A DNA stretch of 20,043 nucleotides from a virus. Each line of letters opens with the position of its first letter. Position 1 is the first letter of the stretch. The notes under the pieces are model-generated. The model ran no database searches. It worked only from the letters and a program-made list of their open reading frames with translations, and was not told where the DNA came from. The stretch spans positions 1 through 20,043 of IMG/VR virus record IMGVR_UViG_3300006871_000068; one strand, written 5' to 3'. This document shows, one piece after another, positions 7,187-14,184 of this stretch. Both the position numbers and the translations under genes were made by a program.

Positions 7187-8823
7187 GATGCCACCTGTTG
7201 CAGATACCCAAGCTGCTCATAACGAAGATGCAGCCTACCGATCTTGAAGCCCGACACCGACTGCCCCGTCGCCGAGAGTGCCATGCGTCGGAACACGATA
7301 GGGATCGTCCACGGCAACTGCCGCGGAAACAGCGCGCCCGCTGCACCCTGCCACAGTGCCTGTCCCCAGGTGAAGGTGCCCCACACCGTCGCGGAACCAG
7401 TGAGTGAGACTGCCACGGTATCCAACACCGTTCCGTCCTGATCCAACGCACGGCAGGAGATTGCGCCTGAGCCGGCCACCAGCGCCATGTAAAGCGTCGT
7501 CTCCAGCATATTGTACTCGGCCATCTGGTCGGTGTCAGGCAGCATAGATGTCTGGTAGGCGAACGAGAGCTGGTTGCCGTTCTCGGTGTAGGTGCTGGTC
7601 CCCGACTGCACCGTGTCGCTCTGGAACAGCTTCGCCGTCACACCCAGCGGCGTCATGATGAAGCTGTTGTTGTAGGGCACGATCAACGATGCGGGAAAAG
7701 AGTGCGGGCCAGTCCACAGACCGCGCGCAAAGTCAAACCAATACTCCTGGTTGGGCGTGCCCACCGCGTTGCCATTCTGGCACGACACCCGCAGGATGTT
7801 GCCGCCCGCGGCAGCCACCATGCGCGACGGCGTGACGGCAAACGTGAACGGCACCGTGATGCCGCTGCCGGCAATACCAATCGGGTCGGACACCGTCGTG
7901 CTGAAGTCGATGATCCGTACGCCCTCGGGCGAGACAAACGCCAAGCCCTTCGGCGTCGAACACACCGAGTTGGGCGCCAGCGTCCCGGTCGGAACATTGA
8001 GCGCATTCTTCGCAAGGTTGCTCGTCGCCGCGTCGCCCGTGATTTGAAACATCCCCGACGTGCCCTTGAACACGATCAAGGACTGCGTAACCGCGCCGGT
8101 CAACTGCGTGTTGACACCGAGCGCGCCGAGCGCAGTCAGCGGCAGGTTGTCGTCGAACGTCAGCACCTGCGTACCGGCCGTCACATTGCGCGGCACCAGC
8201 ACGTCGGAGAAGATAAGAGCAGGCTGACCAGCGGGAGGATTGACCGCCCAGTAAGCACGCCCGTTGAAATTCTTCACCGACGACGGCGCCGTGGTGGTGA
8301 ACGTGATCGCGCCCGTGAGATTGCCCGCGTTCCACGTTGGCGCAGCGGGATCGGTGATGTCGAAGTAGCCGAAGTACGCACCTCCACTGCCGTTGTAGCC
8401 GGGATGCGTCACCAGAATATTGACCCCCACCAGGTCCATCGTCGGTGGCGTCCACGCCCCGATCGCCGATGGGCTGGTCGGACAAGTTGTGCCGTTGATC
8501 GTGCCACCGACTGCGGTAAACAGCCCGGTAATGAGGTTGTAGGAGAACGGTTCGTCCTTGCCAGCGTTGCGAGACGTTGCAATCAGTCCGTAGACCTGCG
8601 TGCCCAGGATCTTCATGCACGAGATGAAGCCGGGAGTGGTGAACGACGAGAACGACGTCTGCAAGATTGACGCCGGCCGGCACTGAAAGAGGTTGCGCGT
8701 GCTGGGATCGGGAATGAGGTTGGTCAGCAGCGCCATCGCGCCGGGCGGATTGTCCGTGCTGTCGAGCGAGTCACAGACACCGAGCGGCGCGAACTTGAGC
8801 GGTGTGGCGTGGCGAAGGCCCAT
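7183..8823 (-). CDS. Tail nozzle / packaged-DNA stabilisation-like protein
   Basis: A 546-residue, mostly beta protein beginning MGLRHATPLKFAPLGVCDSL and containing NLIPDPSTRNLFQCRPAS early on. Repeated short beta segments follow (LFTAVGGTINGTT, GRAYWAVNPPAGQ, SLIVFKGTSGMFQI, KGLAFVSPEGVRIIDF, EYWFDFARGLWTGPH), as expected for a beta-propeller. This arrangement, directly after a head-tail adaptor-like gene, matches podovirus nozzle or stabilisation proteins (T7 tubular protein B or P22 gp10 type). The assignment rests on gene order and fold style, not on a sequence match I can verify. The ATG directly abuts the adaptor stop (TGAATG) and is followed by the overlapping collar gene, so the three are translationally coupled. 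There is no signal peptide, in contrast with the next two genes. Confidence 0.8.
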   Translation of the reverse strand: MGLRHATPLKFAPLGVCDSLDSTDNPPGAMALLTNLIPDPSTRNLFQCRPASILQTSFSSFTTPGFISCMKILGTQVYGLIATSRNAGKDEPFSYNLITGLFTAVGGTINGTTCPTSPSAIGAWTPPTMDLVGVNILVTHPGYNGSGGAYFGYFDITDPAAPTWNAGNLTGAITFTTTAPSSVKNFNGRAYWAVNPPAGQPALIFSDVLVPRNVTAGTQVLTFDDNLPLTALGALGVNTQLTGAVTQSLIVFKGTSGMFQITGDAATSNLAKNALNVPTGTLAPNSVCSTPKGLAFVSPEGVRIIDFSTTVSDPIGIAGSGITVPFTFAVTPSRMVAAAGGNILRVSCQNGNAVGTPNQEYWFDFARGLWTGPHSFPASLIVPYNNSFIMTPLGVTAKLFQSDTVQSGTSTYTENGNQLSFAYQTSMLPDTDQMAEYNMLETTLYMALVAGSGAISCRALDQDGTVLDTVAVSLTGSATVWGTFTWGQALWQGAAGALFPRQLPWTIPIVFRRMALSATGQSVSGFKIGRLHLRYEQLGYLQQVAS

Positions 8824-9555
8824 TCACCACCCGATCGTTTTTGTGTTCCGAAGTCGAGAAAGATCGTTGCCAAACCGGCGACGGTCGAGGCTTACCGTCT
8901 TCGCGGCCGTCTCAGGATCGTCCTTCATCGACATATATTTGCGCAGTAAGTCGCCCGCACCACCCTGCCCAGGCTGGTCACCAAGAAATGCCTGCCAACG
9001 ATCATCGTTGGCAATCTTCATCAACTCGCCGGCCACGCGCGTGTAGAGGTAGGTCTGATTGGGAAACCACGGCGTTGTGGACGTGTCGGTGATGTCAGTC
9101 GGCTTGGAGTTGTAGCGGATAGTCGCAGGATAGGCACCACTCGCCGGCGGCCACACATACAGTCCGGGTTCCTGTCCCACCACGGCCGTCACGTCCACGT
9201 AGGCGAAGTATGGATAGGACGCGAGACCAGCCTGCTGCACGAACGAGTCAAACTGCTCCTGCTCGACACCGATCAGCTTATAAGGCACGTCGCTAATCAT
9301 ATAGAACGAGCCGTTGCGATGCAGCCGCAGGAAGTCGGACGGCATCGTGTTCGGGCCTGAGCCCGGCGCGTAGCCGTTGCCAGACGCCGTCGTGCTCAGG
9401 TTGAACTCGTAGGTCTTGCGGATGACGTTGAAGTCGTAATTCTGCGCCAGTTCCAGCAGGACGGCGTTCAAAAATGAGAGCGCCTGACTGGTATAGCCAG
9501 GGGTTTTCGCCATCTGGCAGGCGAGCGTGACAATCTGCGCAGTGGTGAGAGCCAC
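8824..9555 (-). CDS. Head-tail adaptor / tail tubular A-like protein
   Basis: A 243-residue protein starting at GTG (9555), with GGAG six to seven bases upstream. The N-terminus is helical (ALTTAQIVTLACQMAKTPGY, then ALSFLNAVLLELAQNYDFNV). It is followed by a beta-rich middle with MPSDFLRLHRNGSFY, EQEQFDSFVQQ and YPYFAY, and by GLYVWPPASGAYPATIRYNS. It closes with a helical C-terminus (LYTRVAGELMKIANDDRW and DLLRKYMSMKDDPE). This layout resembles the gp11 / tail tubular protein A and P22 gp4 class of connectors, which attach to the portal and carry the nozzle. It lies directly before the nozzle-like gene, as expected for that pair. The family call is moderate and the reading frame is firm. 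Confidence 0.8.
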   Translation of the reverse strand: MALTTAQIVTLACQMAKTPGYTSQALSFLNAVLLELAQNYDFNVIRKTYEFNLSTTASGNGYAPGSGPNTMPSDFLRLHRNGSFYMISDVPYKLIGVEQEQFDSFVQQAGLASYPYFAYVDVTAVVGQEPGLYVWPPASGAYPATIRYNSKPTDITDTSTTPWFPNQTYLYTRVAGELMKIANDDRWQAFLGDQPGQGGAGDLLRKYMSMKDDPETAAKTVSLDRRRFGNDLSRLRNTKTIGW

Positions 9556-9556
9556 G

Positions 9557-9979
9557 TCATGCTCCGATCCGCGCCTGATGCTCTGAAAGCTGCTCTTTCA
9601 CCTTGGCAATACGTCGCTTGCATTCCTCGACATTCCAAACAGCTTGCTTTTTCTCTTTCTGCTCGCTCTCTGAAAGTCTCGGCTCGCGACGGCCATTCTG
9701 CTGCGCCCGCGCGTTCAAGCGTGTCTCCAGATCGCCCATGCGTTTCACATGGTCGTCGGCGATCTTCTCCTGCTGTTCGAGTTCCAGCTTCAGATGCTCG
9801 ATCATGCCGAAGGAGAACTGCCGCTCGGACGCGGTGCGCAGCTTGTCGAGCACCTTGTTCAGATCCTCGATCGCGTCGTCGCGACCGACGAAGCTCTGCA
9901 ACACGAGCGCCTTCTTGCCGGGAAGCTCGACGGTGTACGAGATGCCGATGGACGGCACCTTTTCGATTTCGTCGGTCAT
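9557..9979 (-). CDS. Coiled-coil protein, 140 aa, unknown function
   Basis: The protein begins MTDEIEKVPSIGISYTVELP. From about residue 30 it is almost entirely charged helix (DAIEDLNKVLDKLRTAS, EHLKLELEQQEKIADDHVKR, KRRIAKVKEQLSEHQARIGA), consistent with a long coiled coil. The ATG at 9979 overlaps the previous stop by four bases (ATGA), which is better support than an in-frame start at 10093 that would run far into the preceding gene. It sits between a capsid-side small protein and the adaptor and could be a structural spacer or assembly chaperone, but no family is recognised. Confidence 0.75.
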   Translation of the reverse strand: MTDEIEKVPSIGISYTVELPGKKALVLQSFVGRDDAIEDLNKVLDKLRTASERQFSFGMIEHLKLELEQQEKIADDHVKRMGDLETRLNARAQQNGRREPRLSESEQKEKKQAVWNVEECKRRIAKVKEQLSEHQARIGA

Positions 9980-10422
9980 GCGCGCAACAGATTGGGAGGA
10001 TTGACGACAGCGCCAGAGTCGGTGACGTGCGAGTGGCGCTGTTTGCGGTAGAAATTCTCGCTCTTGCCGTCGATCCGCGACTGATGCCCCCATGTGCGCT
10101 GCATCGCCTCGCGAATCGCGATCGCTTGGCTGACCGGCACCGTATAGGTCTGTCCTTGCAGGAAGGCGCGATTGTCGATCAGCACCCGGTCGCAGTACGG
10201 AGCAAGGTCGATGGTGATCGTCTCCTGCGCTTCAACGAGCCCGGTTTTCTGTTTGTGCTTGGTCTTGAACTCGGCAAGCTTGAGCGCCTTGGCCGCCTTC
10301 TTCTGTTCGGCCAGGACTTCCTTCTCAGCTTGCGCTTCAAGTTCGGCAAGCTCAGTTTCTGTGAGCACCGAAGTGTCGACCACGCCGAGGTTCTTTGCCG
10401 GAGCTACGGATTCTTTTGCCAT
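9976..10422 (-). CDS. Hypothetical head-region protein, 148 aa
   Basis: The N-terminal third is Ala, Glu and Lys rich helix (ELAELEAQAEKEVLAEQKKA). A compact C-terminal part follows (IDLAPYCDRVLIDNRAFLQG, then QTYTVPVSQAIAIREAMQRT and GKSENFYRK). The Tyr-Thr-Val-Pro segment followed by a helix and an Arg/Lys/Tyr-rich end looks like a small folded domain. No family is recognised with confidence. It lies downstream of the capsid gene and is coupled to the following coiled-coil gene, so a head-completion or structural role is plausible by position only. GGAG lies about eleven bases before the ATG. Confidence 0.72.
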   Translation of the reverse strand: MAKESVAPAKNLGVVDTSVLTETELAELEAQAEKEVLAEQKKAAKALKLAEFKTKHKQKTGLVEAQETITIDLAPYCDRVLIDNRAFLQGQTYTVPVSQAIAIREAMQRTWGHQSRIDGKSENFYRKQRHSHVTDSGAVVNPPNLLRA

Positions 10423-10436
10423 CGCCTGCGATGCTC

Positions 10437-10724
10437 CTACGCTGATGTCCAGTCTGCTGTCTTCGCCTCGGAGGAGACGACGATGGGGAAGCCGGTCGAA
10501 CCATAAGCCACCCAGTCACCCGGCTGCAAGTTCAACCAGCCGCGGTTGGGCACGTAGAGCCGACCGTTGAAAGCGAACGCGCCGGGCACGATCGGGTGCT
10601 TTGGGTTGTCGTCGTCGAGGATGTTCGCCGCGATCAGCGCGACGTTCGCCATGTTGGGCTGCCGCGTCCACTGCATTGCGGAGAGCGTGGACGTCGCAGA
10701 AGTGCCGAAGGTGTTTAAGGCCAT
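10437..10724 (-). CDS. Small head-region protein, 95 aa
   Basis: The sequence starts MALNTFGTSATSTLSAMQWT and has a compact C-terminal half with NGRLYVPNRGWLNLQPGDWV and AYGSTGFPIVVS. The GDW(V)A...GFPIVVS pattern looks like a small beta domain and recalls short proteins often found next to phage capsid genes, but I cannot name a family. An AGAGG-type ribosome binding site precedes the ATG. It is the first minus-strand gene after the plus-strand nuclease insertion, so its transcript must either read through the whole nuclease region from the capsid side or start from a promoter in the 70 bases between them. Confidence 0.72.
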   Translation of the reverse strand: MALNTFGTSATSTLSAMQWTRQPNMANVALIAANILDDDNPKHPIVPGAFAFNGRLYVPNRGWLNLQPGDWVAYGSTGFPIVVSSEAKTADWTSA

Positions 10725-10794
10725 TACACTTTTTCCTCTTGACGACCCACTCTTTCCATGCTACCCGTCGATCCTCTCAAACAGGAGACAGACG

Positions 10795-11505
10795 ATGCAA
10801 GGAAAGAAAGTAGACCTCTCTAGCGGAACGAAGCCCTGCCCAAAGTGCAACACGACTAAACCACTTTCGGAGTTTGGTGTAAACAAATACACCGCCAGTG
10901 GTTTCTCGTCCTACTGCAAGCCCTGCATGGCGGACCAAGCCCGAGTCCGCCGAGCAACCCCTGAAGGAAAAGCCGCTCACCGCGCGAGCACCGAACGCTG
11001 GATCGCGTCGCTCGAAAGCAAGCCCGCTACACCTGGCTTTAAGGTGTGCCCAAAATGCCAAATCAGCAAGCCTTTTGAGCAGTACCCAAAAAACAAAAGA
11101 ACCAAGCATGGGATCAATGCTTACTGCTTGGTCTGCGCGGCCGAAATAGTGCGGGCGCACCGCGCCACCCCTGAAGGCGCGCAGGCGCACCGCGACGCTT
11201 CTAAGCGATGGCGAGACGCCAACACCAAACGGCATAAAGACAACAACGCCCGTTGGAAGTACGGCGTTGCCCACGGCGGATACGATACACTTTTGGCGAA
11301 GCAAGACGGCAAGTGCGCAATCTGCGACTCGTCGGACCCCGGAAGTCGATTGGAGCGGTTTCACATCGACCACGATCATGCTTCCGGTAAGGTCCGCGGT
11401 TTGCTTTGCGAGCTTTGCAACCGCGGACTTGGCTCCTTCAAAGACCGTGTAGCACTTCTTTCACGCGCTATTAGCTACCTCAATACCTCAGCCGAAGGTG
11501 GCTGA
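10795..11505 (+). CDS. HNH endonuclease, recombination endonuclease VII family, with duplicated zinc-knuckle module
   Basis: The 236-residue protein is the only plus-strand gene. The ATG at 10795 follows AGGAGA at seven to eight bases; a longer in-frame start at 10567 would run through the neighbouring gene and is rejected. The C-terminal nuclease domain carries C174-x2-C177, HIDHDH (190-195), then GKVRGLLCELCNRGLGSFKD with C205 and C208, the signature of T4 gp49-like endonuclease VII. The N-terminus holds two similar modules with identical spacing: C15-x2-C18 with C41-x2-C44, and C85-x2-C88 with C111-x2-C114. Each ends in a RATPEG stretch and an HR...RW segment. Free-standing endonucleases of this type are often homing enzymes placed between phage structural genes. 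The gene is locally A-rich (around 11095-11110) compared with its GC-rich neighbours, in keeping with separate acquisition. Confidence 0.92.
   Translation: MQGKKVDLSSGTKPCPKCNTTKPLSEFGVNKYTASGFSSYCKPCMADQARVRRATPEGKAAHRASTERWIASLESKPATPGFKVCPKCQISKPFEQYPKNKRTKHGINAYCLVCAAEIVRAHRATPEGAQAHRDASKRWRDANTKRHKDNNARWKYGVAHGGYDTLLAKQDGKCAICDSSDPGSRLERFHIDHDHASGKVRGLLCELCNRGLGSFKDRVALLSRAISYLNTSAEGG
10831..11211 (+). repeat. Tandem duplicated zinc-binding module inside the HNH nuclease
   Basis: Residues 13-69 and 83-139 are two copies of one unit offset by exactly 70 residues. Shared positions include KPCPKC / KVCPKC, KP(L/F), K(Y/R)T, G, YC..C, (R/H)RATPEG, AHR and RW. DNA spans are about 10831-11001 and 11041-11211. 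The nucleotide sequences have diverged, so the duplication is not recent. Confidence 0.85.
11488..11505. other. 18-bp palindromic overlap of the two convergent stop codons
   Basis: The capsid gene (minus strand) and the nuclease gene (plus strand) overlap tail to tail by 18 bases. The overlap has arms TCAGCC and GGCTGA around a six-base loop, so both genes end in GGC TGA. No T-run follows on either strand, so a classical terminator is not indicated. Confidence 0.8.
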
Positions 11506-12837
11506 AAAGGCGCTAACACTCTCAATACGCATGAAGAATTGCTGGTTCTCGATCAAGGTTCCATAAAAAAGTTTCCACCCAACCACGCGAATCTGATTCA
11601 GGGGGTCACTCTTATCGGCTTCCTTGAGATACGTGAACTTCACGTCGTCCAACTTGACCTGCCCGTAGGCGCCGCGGCCAATGATGTAGGTCGGATAAAC
11701 GGTGAGCCCGGTGGTCGGTGCTGCGGGCGGCTGCTGAGCCGTTCCGGCCGCCGTGATAACCGCCGTGGTCCCGGCGGGAATCTGCGTGGCGACACCCTGC
11801 ATCGGACCAACAGTCGGCCCTGAAGTCGTGGTGCCAAGCGTCGAAGACGCCATGCTGGCCGACGTCGAGACATAGACGTTGTAGGTGTAGCCGGTGGTCG
11901 ACGGCACAGTCACCGAGATTGATCCGTTCGGACCAGTCACTGAGATCGCGTTACTGATCTGGTAGATCTGGCTCTCGAACTGGTTCTGCGTGTCGCTCGC
12001 CGTCACCTGCACGTAGTAGGTGTTGGTCGCGAGCGCGCCGGCGGTGCCTGCCGTGCCCTGCACGGCAGCGATGCCGGTGAAGAACGGCACCATGTTGGAC
12101 TCGCAGAAGCGAATGCCGTTGAACTCGCCTGCCTCGTAGTTGTAAATGCGATTGATGTCGCTGTAGGACCAGGCAGTCTGCACCGCGCTGTTCTGGCGCA
12201 AATCCGCCGCCACGAAGGGGTGGATGATCGAAGTGTAGTGTGGCATCCGGCGCGGGTTGTCGGAAGCCTTGGCGCCGCCCGCATCCGCTTCGAGCTTGAT
12301 GTCGGTCATCTCGTCGCCCATGTAGCGAGGCGCGCCGAGATTGAACAGCATCGAATAGGCCCGCTGCACCTCGAACGGGTTGAGTACGTCGCCGGTCGTG
12401 AGCAGGGCGCGCGAACCGCGCGAGTTGACGTAGTTGATCTGCGTACCGGAATTGAGGGTGTTGAAGGTGTTGCGCTCCAGCGTCTCGGCCACCTGAAGGC
12501 CGACCAACTCTGTCGCCTTCTTGAACAGCGGGTGGTAGATGGTCATCTCGGCCACGTCGGTGATCGTGACCTTGTCGCCCCACTGTTGGGCGGTCGCCGA
12601 GACCTGCTGGATACTCATGGTCTCGCCGACCGGCGGGACACCCTCGGAGAGCGGAGCGAAGGGCAGCGGGATGCGCAGGTAGCGCGTCGCCGTGTAGGTG
12701 GTTCCTCGCCCCTTGGGCAGTTCGAGCGGGTCGCCGAACTGGTACGCGACCAGCTGTTTGCGGGTCAGCGGCAGCGTCTTTTCCGCGATGTAGGCAACGA
12801 TGTCGCTGGAAAAGTTGGAGGCTTGGTTGGTAGCCAT
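11488..12837 (-). CDS. Major capsid protein, N4-gp56-like family, with Ig-like insertion
   Basis: A 449-residue protein. Family features are YLRIPLPFAPLSEGVPPVGE at about 53-72 with the L-(S/T)-E-G-V core, then QWGDKVTITDVAEMTIYHPL, a helix with LVGLQVAETLERNTFNTLN, and a C-terminus with ADKSDPLNQIRVVGWKLFYG and FFMRIESVSAF. These match the N4-gp56 group of HK97-fold capsid proteins. Residues about 258-378 are inserted relative to this core: small residues, Thr and Ser rich, with strand-like TNTYYVQVTASDTQNQFE and GYTYNVYVSTSASM, suggesting an Ig or FN3-like domain on the capsid surface. AGGAGAG lies seven bases before the ATG, consistent with high expression. It follows the scaffold directly, as usual, and overlaps the opposing nuclease gene at its 3' end. 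Confidence 0.9.
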   Translation of the reverse strand: MATNQASNFSSDIVAYIAEKTLPLTRKQLVAYQFGDPLELPKGRGTTYTATRYLRIPLPFAPLSEGVPPVGETMSIQQVSATAQQWGDKVTITDVAEMTIYHPLFKKATELVGLQVAETLERNTFNTLNSGTQINYVNSRGSRALLTTGDVLNPFEVQRAYSMLFNLGAPRYMGDEMTDIKLEADAGGAKASDNPRRMPHYTSIIHPFVAADLRQNSAVQTAWSYSDINRIYNYEAGEFNGIRFCESNMVPFFTGIAAVQGTAGTAGALATNTYYVQVTASDTQNQFESQIYQISNAISVTGPNGSISVTVPSTTGYTYNVYVSTSASMASSTLGTTTSGPTVGPMQGVATQIPAGTTAVITAAGTAQQPPAAPTTGLTVYPTYIIGRGAYGQVKLDDVKFTYLKEADKSDPLNQIRVVGWKLFYGTLIENQQFFMRIESVSAFSATFG

Positions 12838-12857
12838 TCGCGTTCTCTCCTGAAAAC

Positions 12858-12880
12858 GGTAAGGCTATCAGTACCTTACC
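12858..12880. other. Stem-loop between scaffold and capsid genes
   Basis: A perfect 7-bp inverted repeat (GGTAAGG at 12858-12864 and CCTTACC at 12874-12880) encloses a nine-base loop. It occupies most of the 43-base gap between the scaffold stop and the capsid start, just upstream of the capsid ribosome binding site. No U-tract follows, so it looks more like an mRNA processing or stability element than a terminator. Confidence 0.5.
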
Positions 12881-13633
12881 TCAGATGAACTGGCCCGCCA
12901 GCCGTTTCTCCGGGCTGTCCGGGGTCTTTCCTCGCTGCGATGCAGCATCTCCTTTCCCACTTCCGGGTCTGGTTTGCTGCGCTGCGATACGTCTCTGGCC
13001 CTGCTGCGCCGGCTTTCGGTTGCCCGCCCCGGCCAGTGCCCGCTCCCCGAGGATGAACTTCAGAATCGTCTCGCGATCCGTGGGTCTGCCCGCCTGAAGG
13101 AGCTCGTTGAACTTGGCCTCTACCTCCGCTTTGTACTTGCCGTAGACCGGGTTTGCCGCCGCCTTGGCGTCGAACGCCACCTGATCCATCGTCAACTGCG
13201 TCTGCAAGGCGTTCTGCTGTAGCGTGCCCTGCATCGTCCGCTGCATCTGAGCGAGCCGGTATTCGGTACGCTCCTCCGGTGTCATCACCGCGAGCCGCGC
13301 CGCCTCCTGCTCCGCCGTCAGCTGCTGGTTGCCCTGCTGCGTGATCCGCCGAAGCTCTTGGAGCTCCCGCTTGGTCGCCGCCGCTTCTTCCCGCGCAGCC
13401 TTCGTCTCGTTCGCTAGCCGCTGAAAACGTGCTTCGCCCCGGCTCGGTTTACGGGCCGGTTCGCCGTCTACTTGCTCCTGTTGCCCATCGTCTTCTGCGT
13501 CGTCAGGGTGTTCGGCGGCATCGCCACCTTCGAGCTCGACGCCTTCGGTATCGTCCGGCCCGGTGGTGTCTTCACCGGCTTGGCCTGTCCCGACTTCGGC
13601 ATCTTGCTCGACATCGTCCTGCTCTCCAGCCAC
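12881..13633 (-). CDS. Capsid scaffolding protein
   Basis: A 250-residue protein starting at GTG (13633) after AAGGAGAG. Residues 1-60 are extremely acidic (runs of Asp, Glu and Gly). Residues 65-120 are a Glu, Ala, Arg and Gln rich coiled coil (ANETKAAREEAAATKRELQ, then LTAEQEAARLAVMTPEER). The C-terminal third becomes basic, with NRKPAQQGQRRIAAQQ and a final EKRLAGQFI. An acidic start, helical middle and basic end directly before the capsid gene is the usual layout of phage scaffolding proteins, which shape the procapsid and then leave. No protease domain is seen, so removal must use another route or another gene. The call rests on composition and position. Confidence 0.85.
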   Translation of the reverse strand: MAGEQDDVEQDAEVGTGQAGEDTTGPDDTEGVELEGGDAAEHPDDAEDDGQQEQVDGEPARKPSRGEARFQRLANETKAAREEAAATKRELQELRRITQQGNQQLTAEQEAARLAVMTPEERTEYRLAQMQRTMQGTLQQNALQTQLTMDQVAFDAKAAANPVYGKYKAEVEAKFNELLQAGRPTDRETILKFILGERALAGAGNRKPAQQGQRRIAAQQTRPGSGKGDAASQRGKTPDSPEKRLAGQFI

Positions 13634-13650
13634 GTTCTCTCTCCTTGATG

Positions 13651-13720
13651 ACTTACGGCCATCGGTCGTGTGGCGCCTAACGGGTCGCCAGTCGGATCAG
13701 CCACTTACGGCGGCCAGTCG
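13651..13720. repeat. Short direct repeats upstream of the scaffold gene
   Basis: Two direct repeats lie in the 123-base gap before the scaffold gene: ACTTACGGC at 13651-13659 and 13703-13711, and GCCAGTCG at 13687-13694 and 13713-13720. They cluster next to the candidate promoter and could be protein-binding sites, but repeats this short may arise by chance. Confidence 0.35.
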
Positions 13721-13727
13721 ATGTTTC

Positions 13728-13755
13728 AGTTTAACTTGGGTGGGGAAATAGTCAA
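13728..13755 (-). promoter_or_regulatory. Candidate sigma70-type promoter for scaffold and capsid genes
   Basis: On the minus strand TTGACT (13755-13750) and TAAACT (13733-13728) are separated by 16 bases. The -35 matches consensus at five of six positions and the -10 at four of six. It lies in the largest intergenic gap of the capsid region, about 100 bases before the scaffold start, where extra transcription for abundant capsid proteins would make sense. The match is by eye only. Confidence 0.35.
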
Positions 13756-13756
13756 C

Positions 13757-13933
13757 CTAGCGAATCGGACTGCCAAAATCGTGCAGCCCGAGAATGCCGA
13801 CCAGGATGAACAGGATCAGCCAACTCCCGAAAGGCCCCCATGCGTAGGGTGACGGTCGCCAGGGATTGAGACCAAAGATACCAAAGACGCCCACCAGCAC
13901 GTAGATCAACCAGAACCAAATGTTAGCGCCCAT
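13757..13933 (-). CDS. Small two-TM membrane protein, 58 aa
   Basis: The ORF begins MGANIWFWLIYVLVGVFGIF and ends LHDFGSPIR. It has two hydrophobic segments (about residues 5-21 and 38-51) linked by a Pro/Trp-rich turn (GLNPWRPSPYAWGPFG). GGAG lies seven bases before the ATG at 13933, and it sits only nine bases from the upstream gene. It is the last gene of the lysis block before the scaffold gap. A two-TM hairpin this small could be a holin-like or antiholin-like membrane protein, but the family is unknown to me. Confidence 0.7.
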   Translation of the reverse strand: MGANIWFWLIYVLVGVFGIFGLNPWRPSPYAWGPFGSWLILFILVGILGLHDFGSPIR

Positions 13934-13942
13934 GGGAGTCTC

Positions 13943-14182
13943 CTATTTTTTGTCGGCTGCTGCTGCTGCTGCTTCTTCCCGTGCCAACAGCCGACCAGCC
14001 TCTTGCCCAAGCGCATGTTGTGCCTCGGCCGTCGTCTTGACCAGCGCGTCCTTGATCGAATTAGTGTTGACTTCCAGCTTCTTGATCCACTCTTTGAAGT
14101 AGTACAGAACAACTGGAGTAACGCAGTTGGCGACAGCAATGATCGCCAAAAAGAAAGTATTGTATTTTTCAATACCGGACAT
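13943..14182 (-). CDS. Single-TM protein with coiled-coil tail, 79 aa, lysis-block accessory protein
   Basis: The ATG at 14182 has AAGG at seven-base spacing; a GTG at 14188 is an alternative that would overlap the previous stop by four bases. After MSGIEKYN comes one clear hydrophobic segment (TFFLAIIAVANCVTPVVLYY). A charged helix follows (FKEWIKKLEVNTNSIKDAL and onward) and ends in an Ala/Lys tail. A single N-terminal TM plus helix is the architecture of inner-membrane spanins and of some holin accessory proteins. Being immediately downstream of a holin-like gene supports a role in lysis; the exact role is unresolved. Confidence 0.72.
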   Translation of the reverse strand: MSGIEKYNTFFLAIIAVANCVTPVVLYYFKEWIKKLEVNTNSIKDALVKTTAEAQHALGQEAGRLLAREEAAAAAADKK

Positions 14183-14184
14183 GG

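Noticed and set aside
7702-8670. Plus-strand frame of 322 codons
   Set aside because: Shadow of the nozzle-like gene, extremely Arg-rich, no ribosome binding site.
10739-10767. Possible plus-strand promoter before the nuclease (TTGACG, 17 bases, TACCCG)
   Set aside because: The -10 box is a poor match; not enough to call.
12003-12583. Alternative minus-strand frames within the capsid gene
   Set aside because: Arg/His-rich shadow frames overlapping a clear capsid protein.
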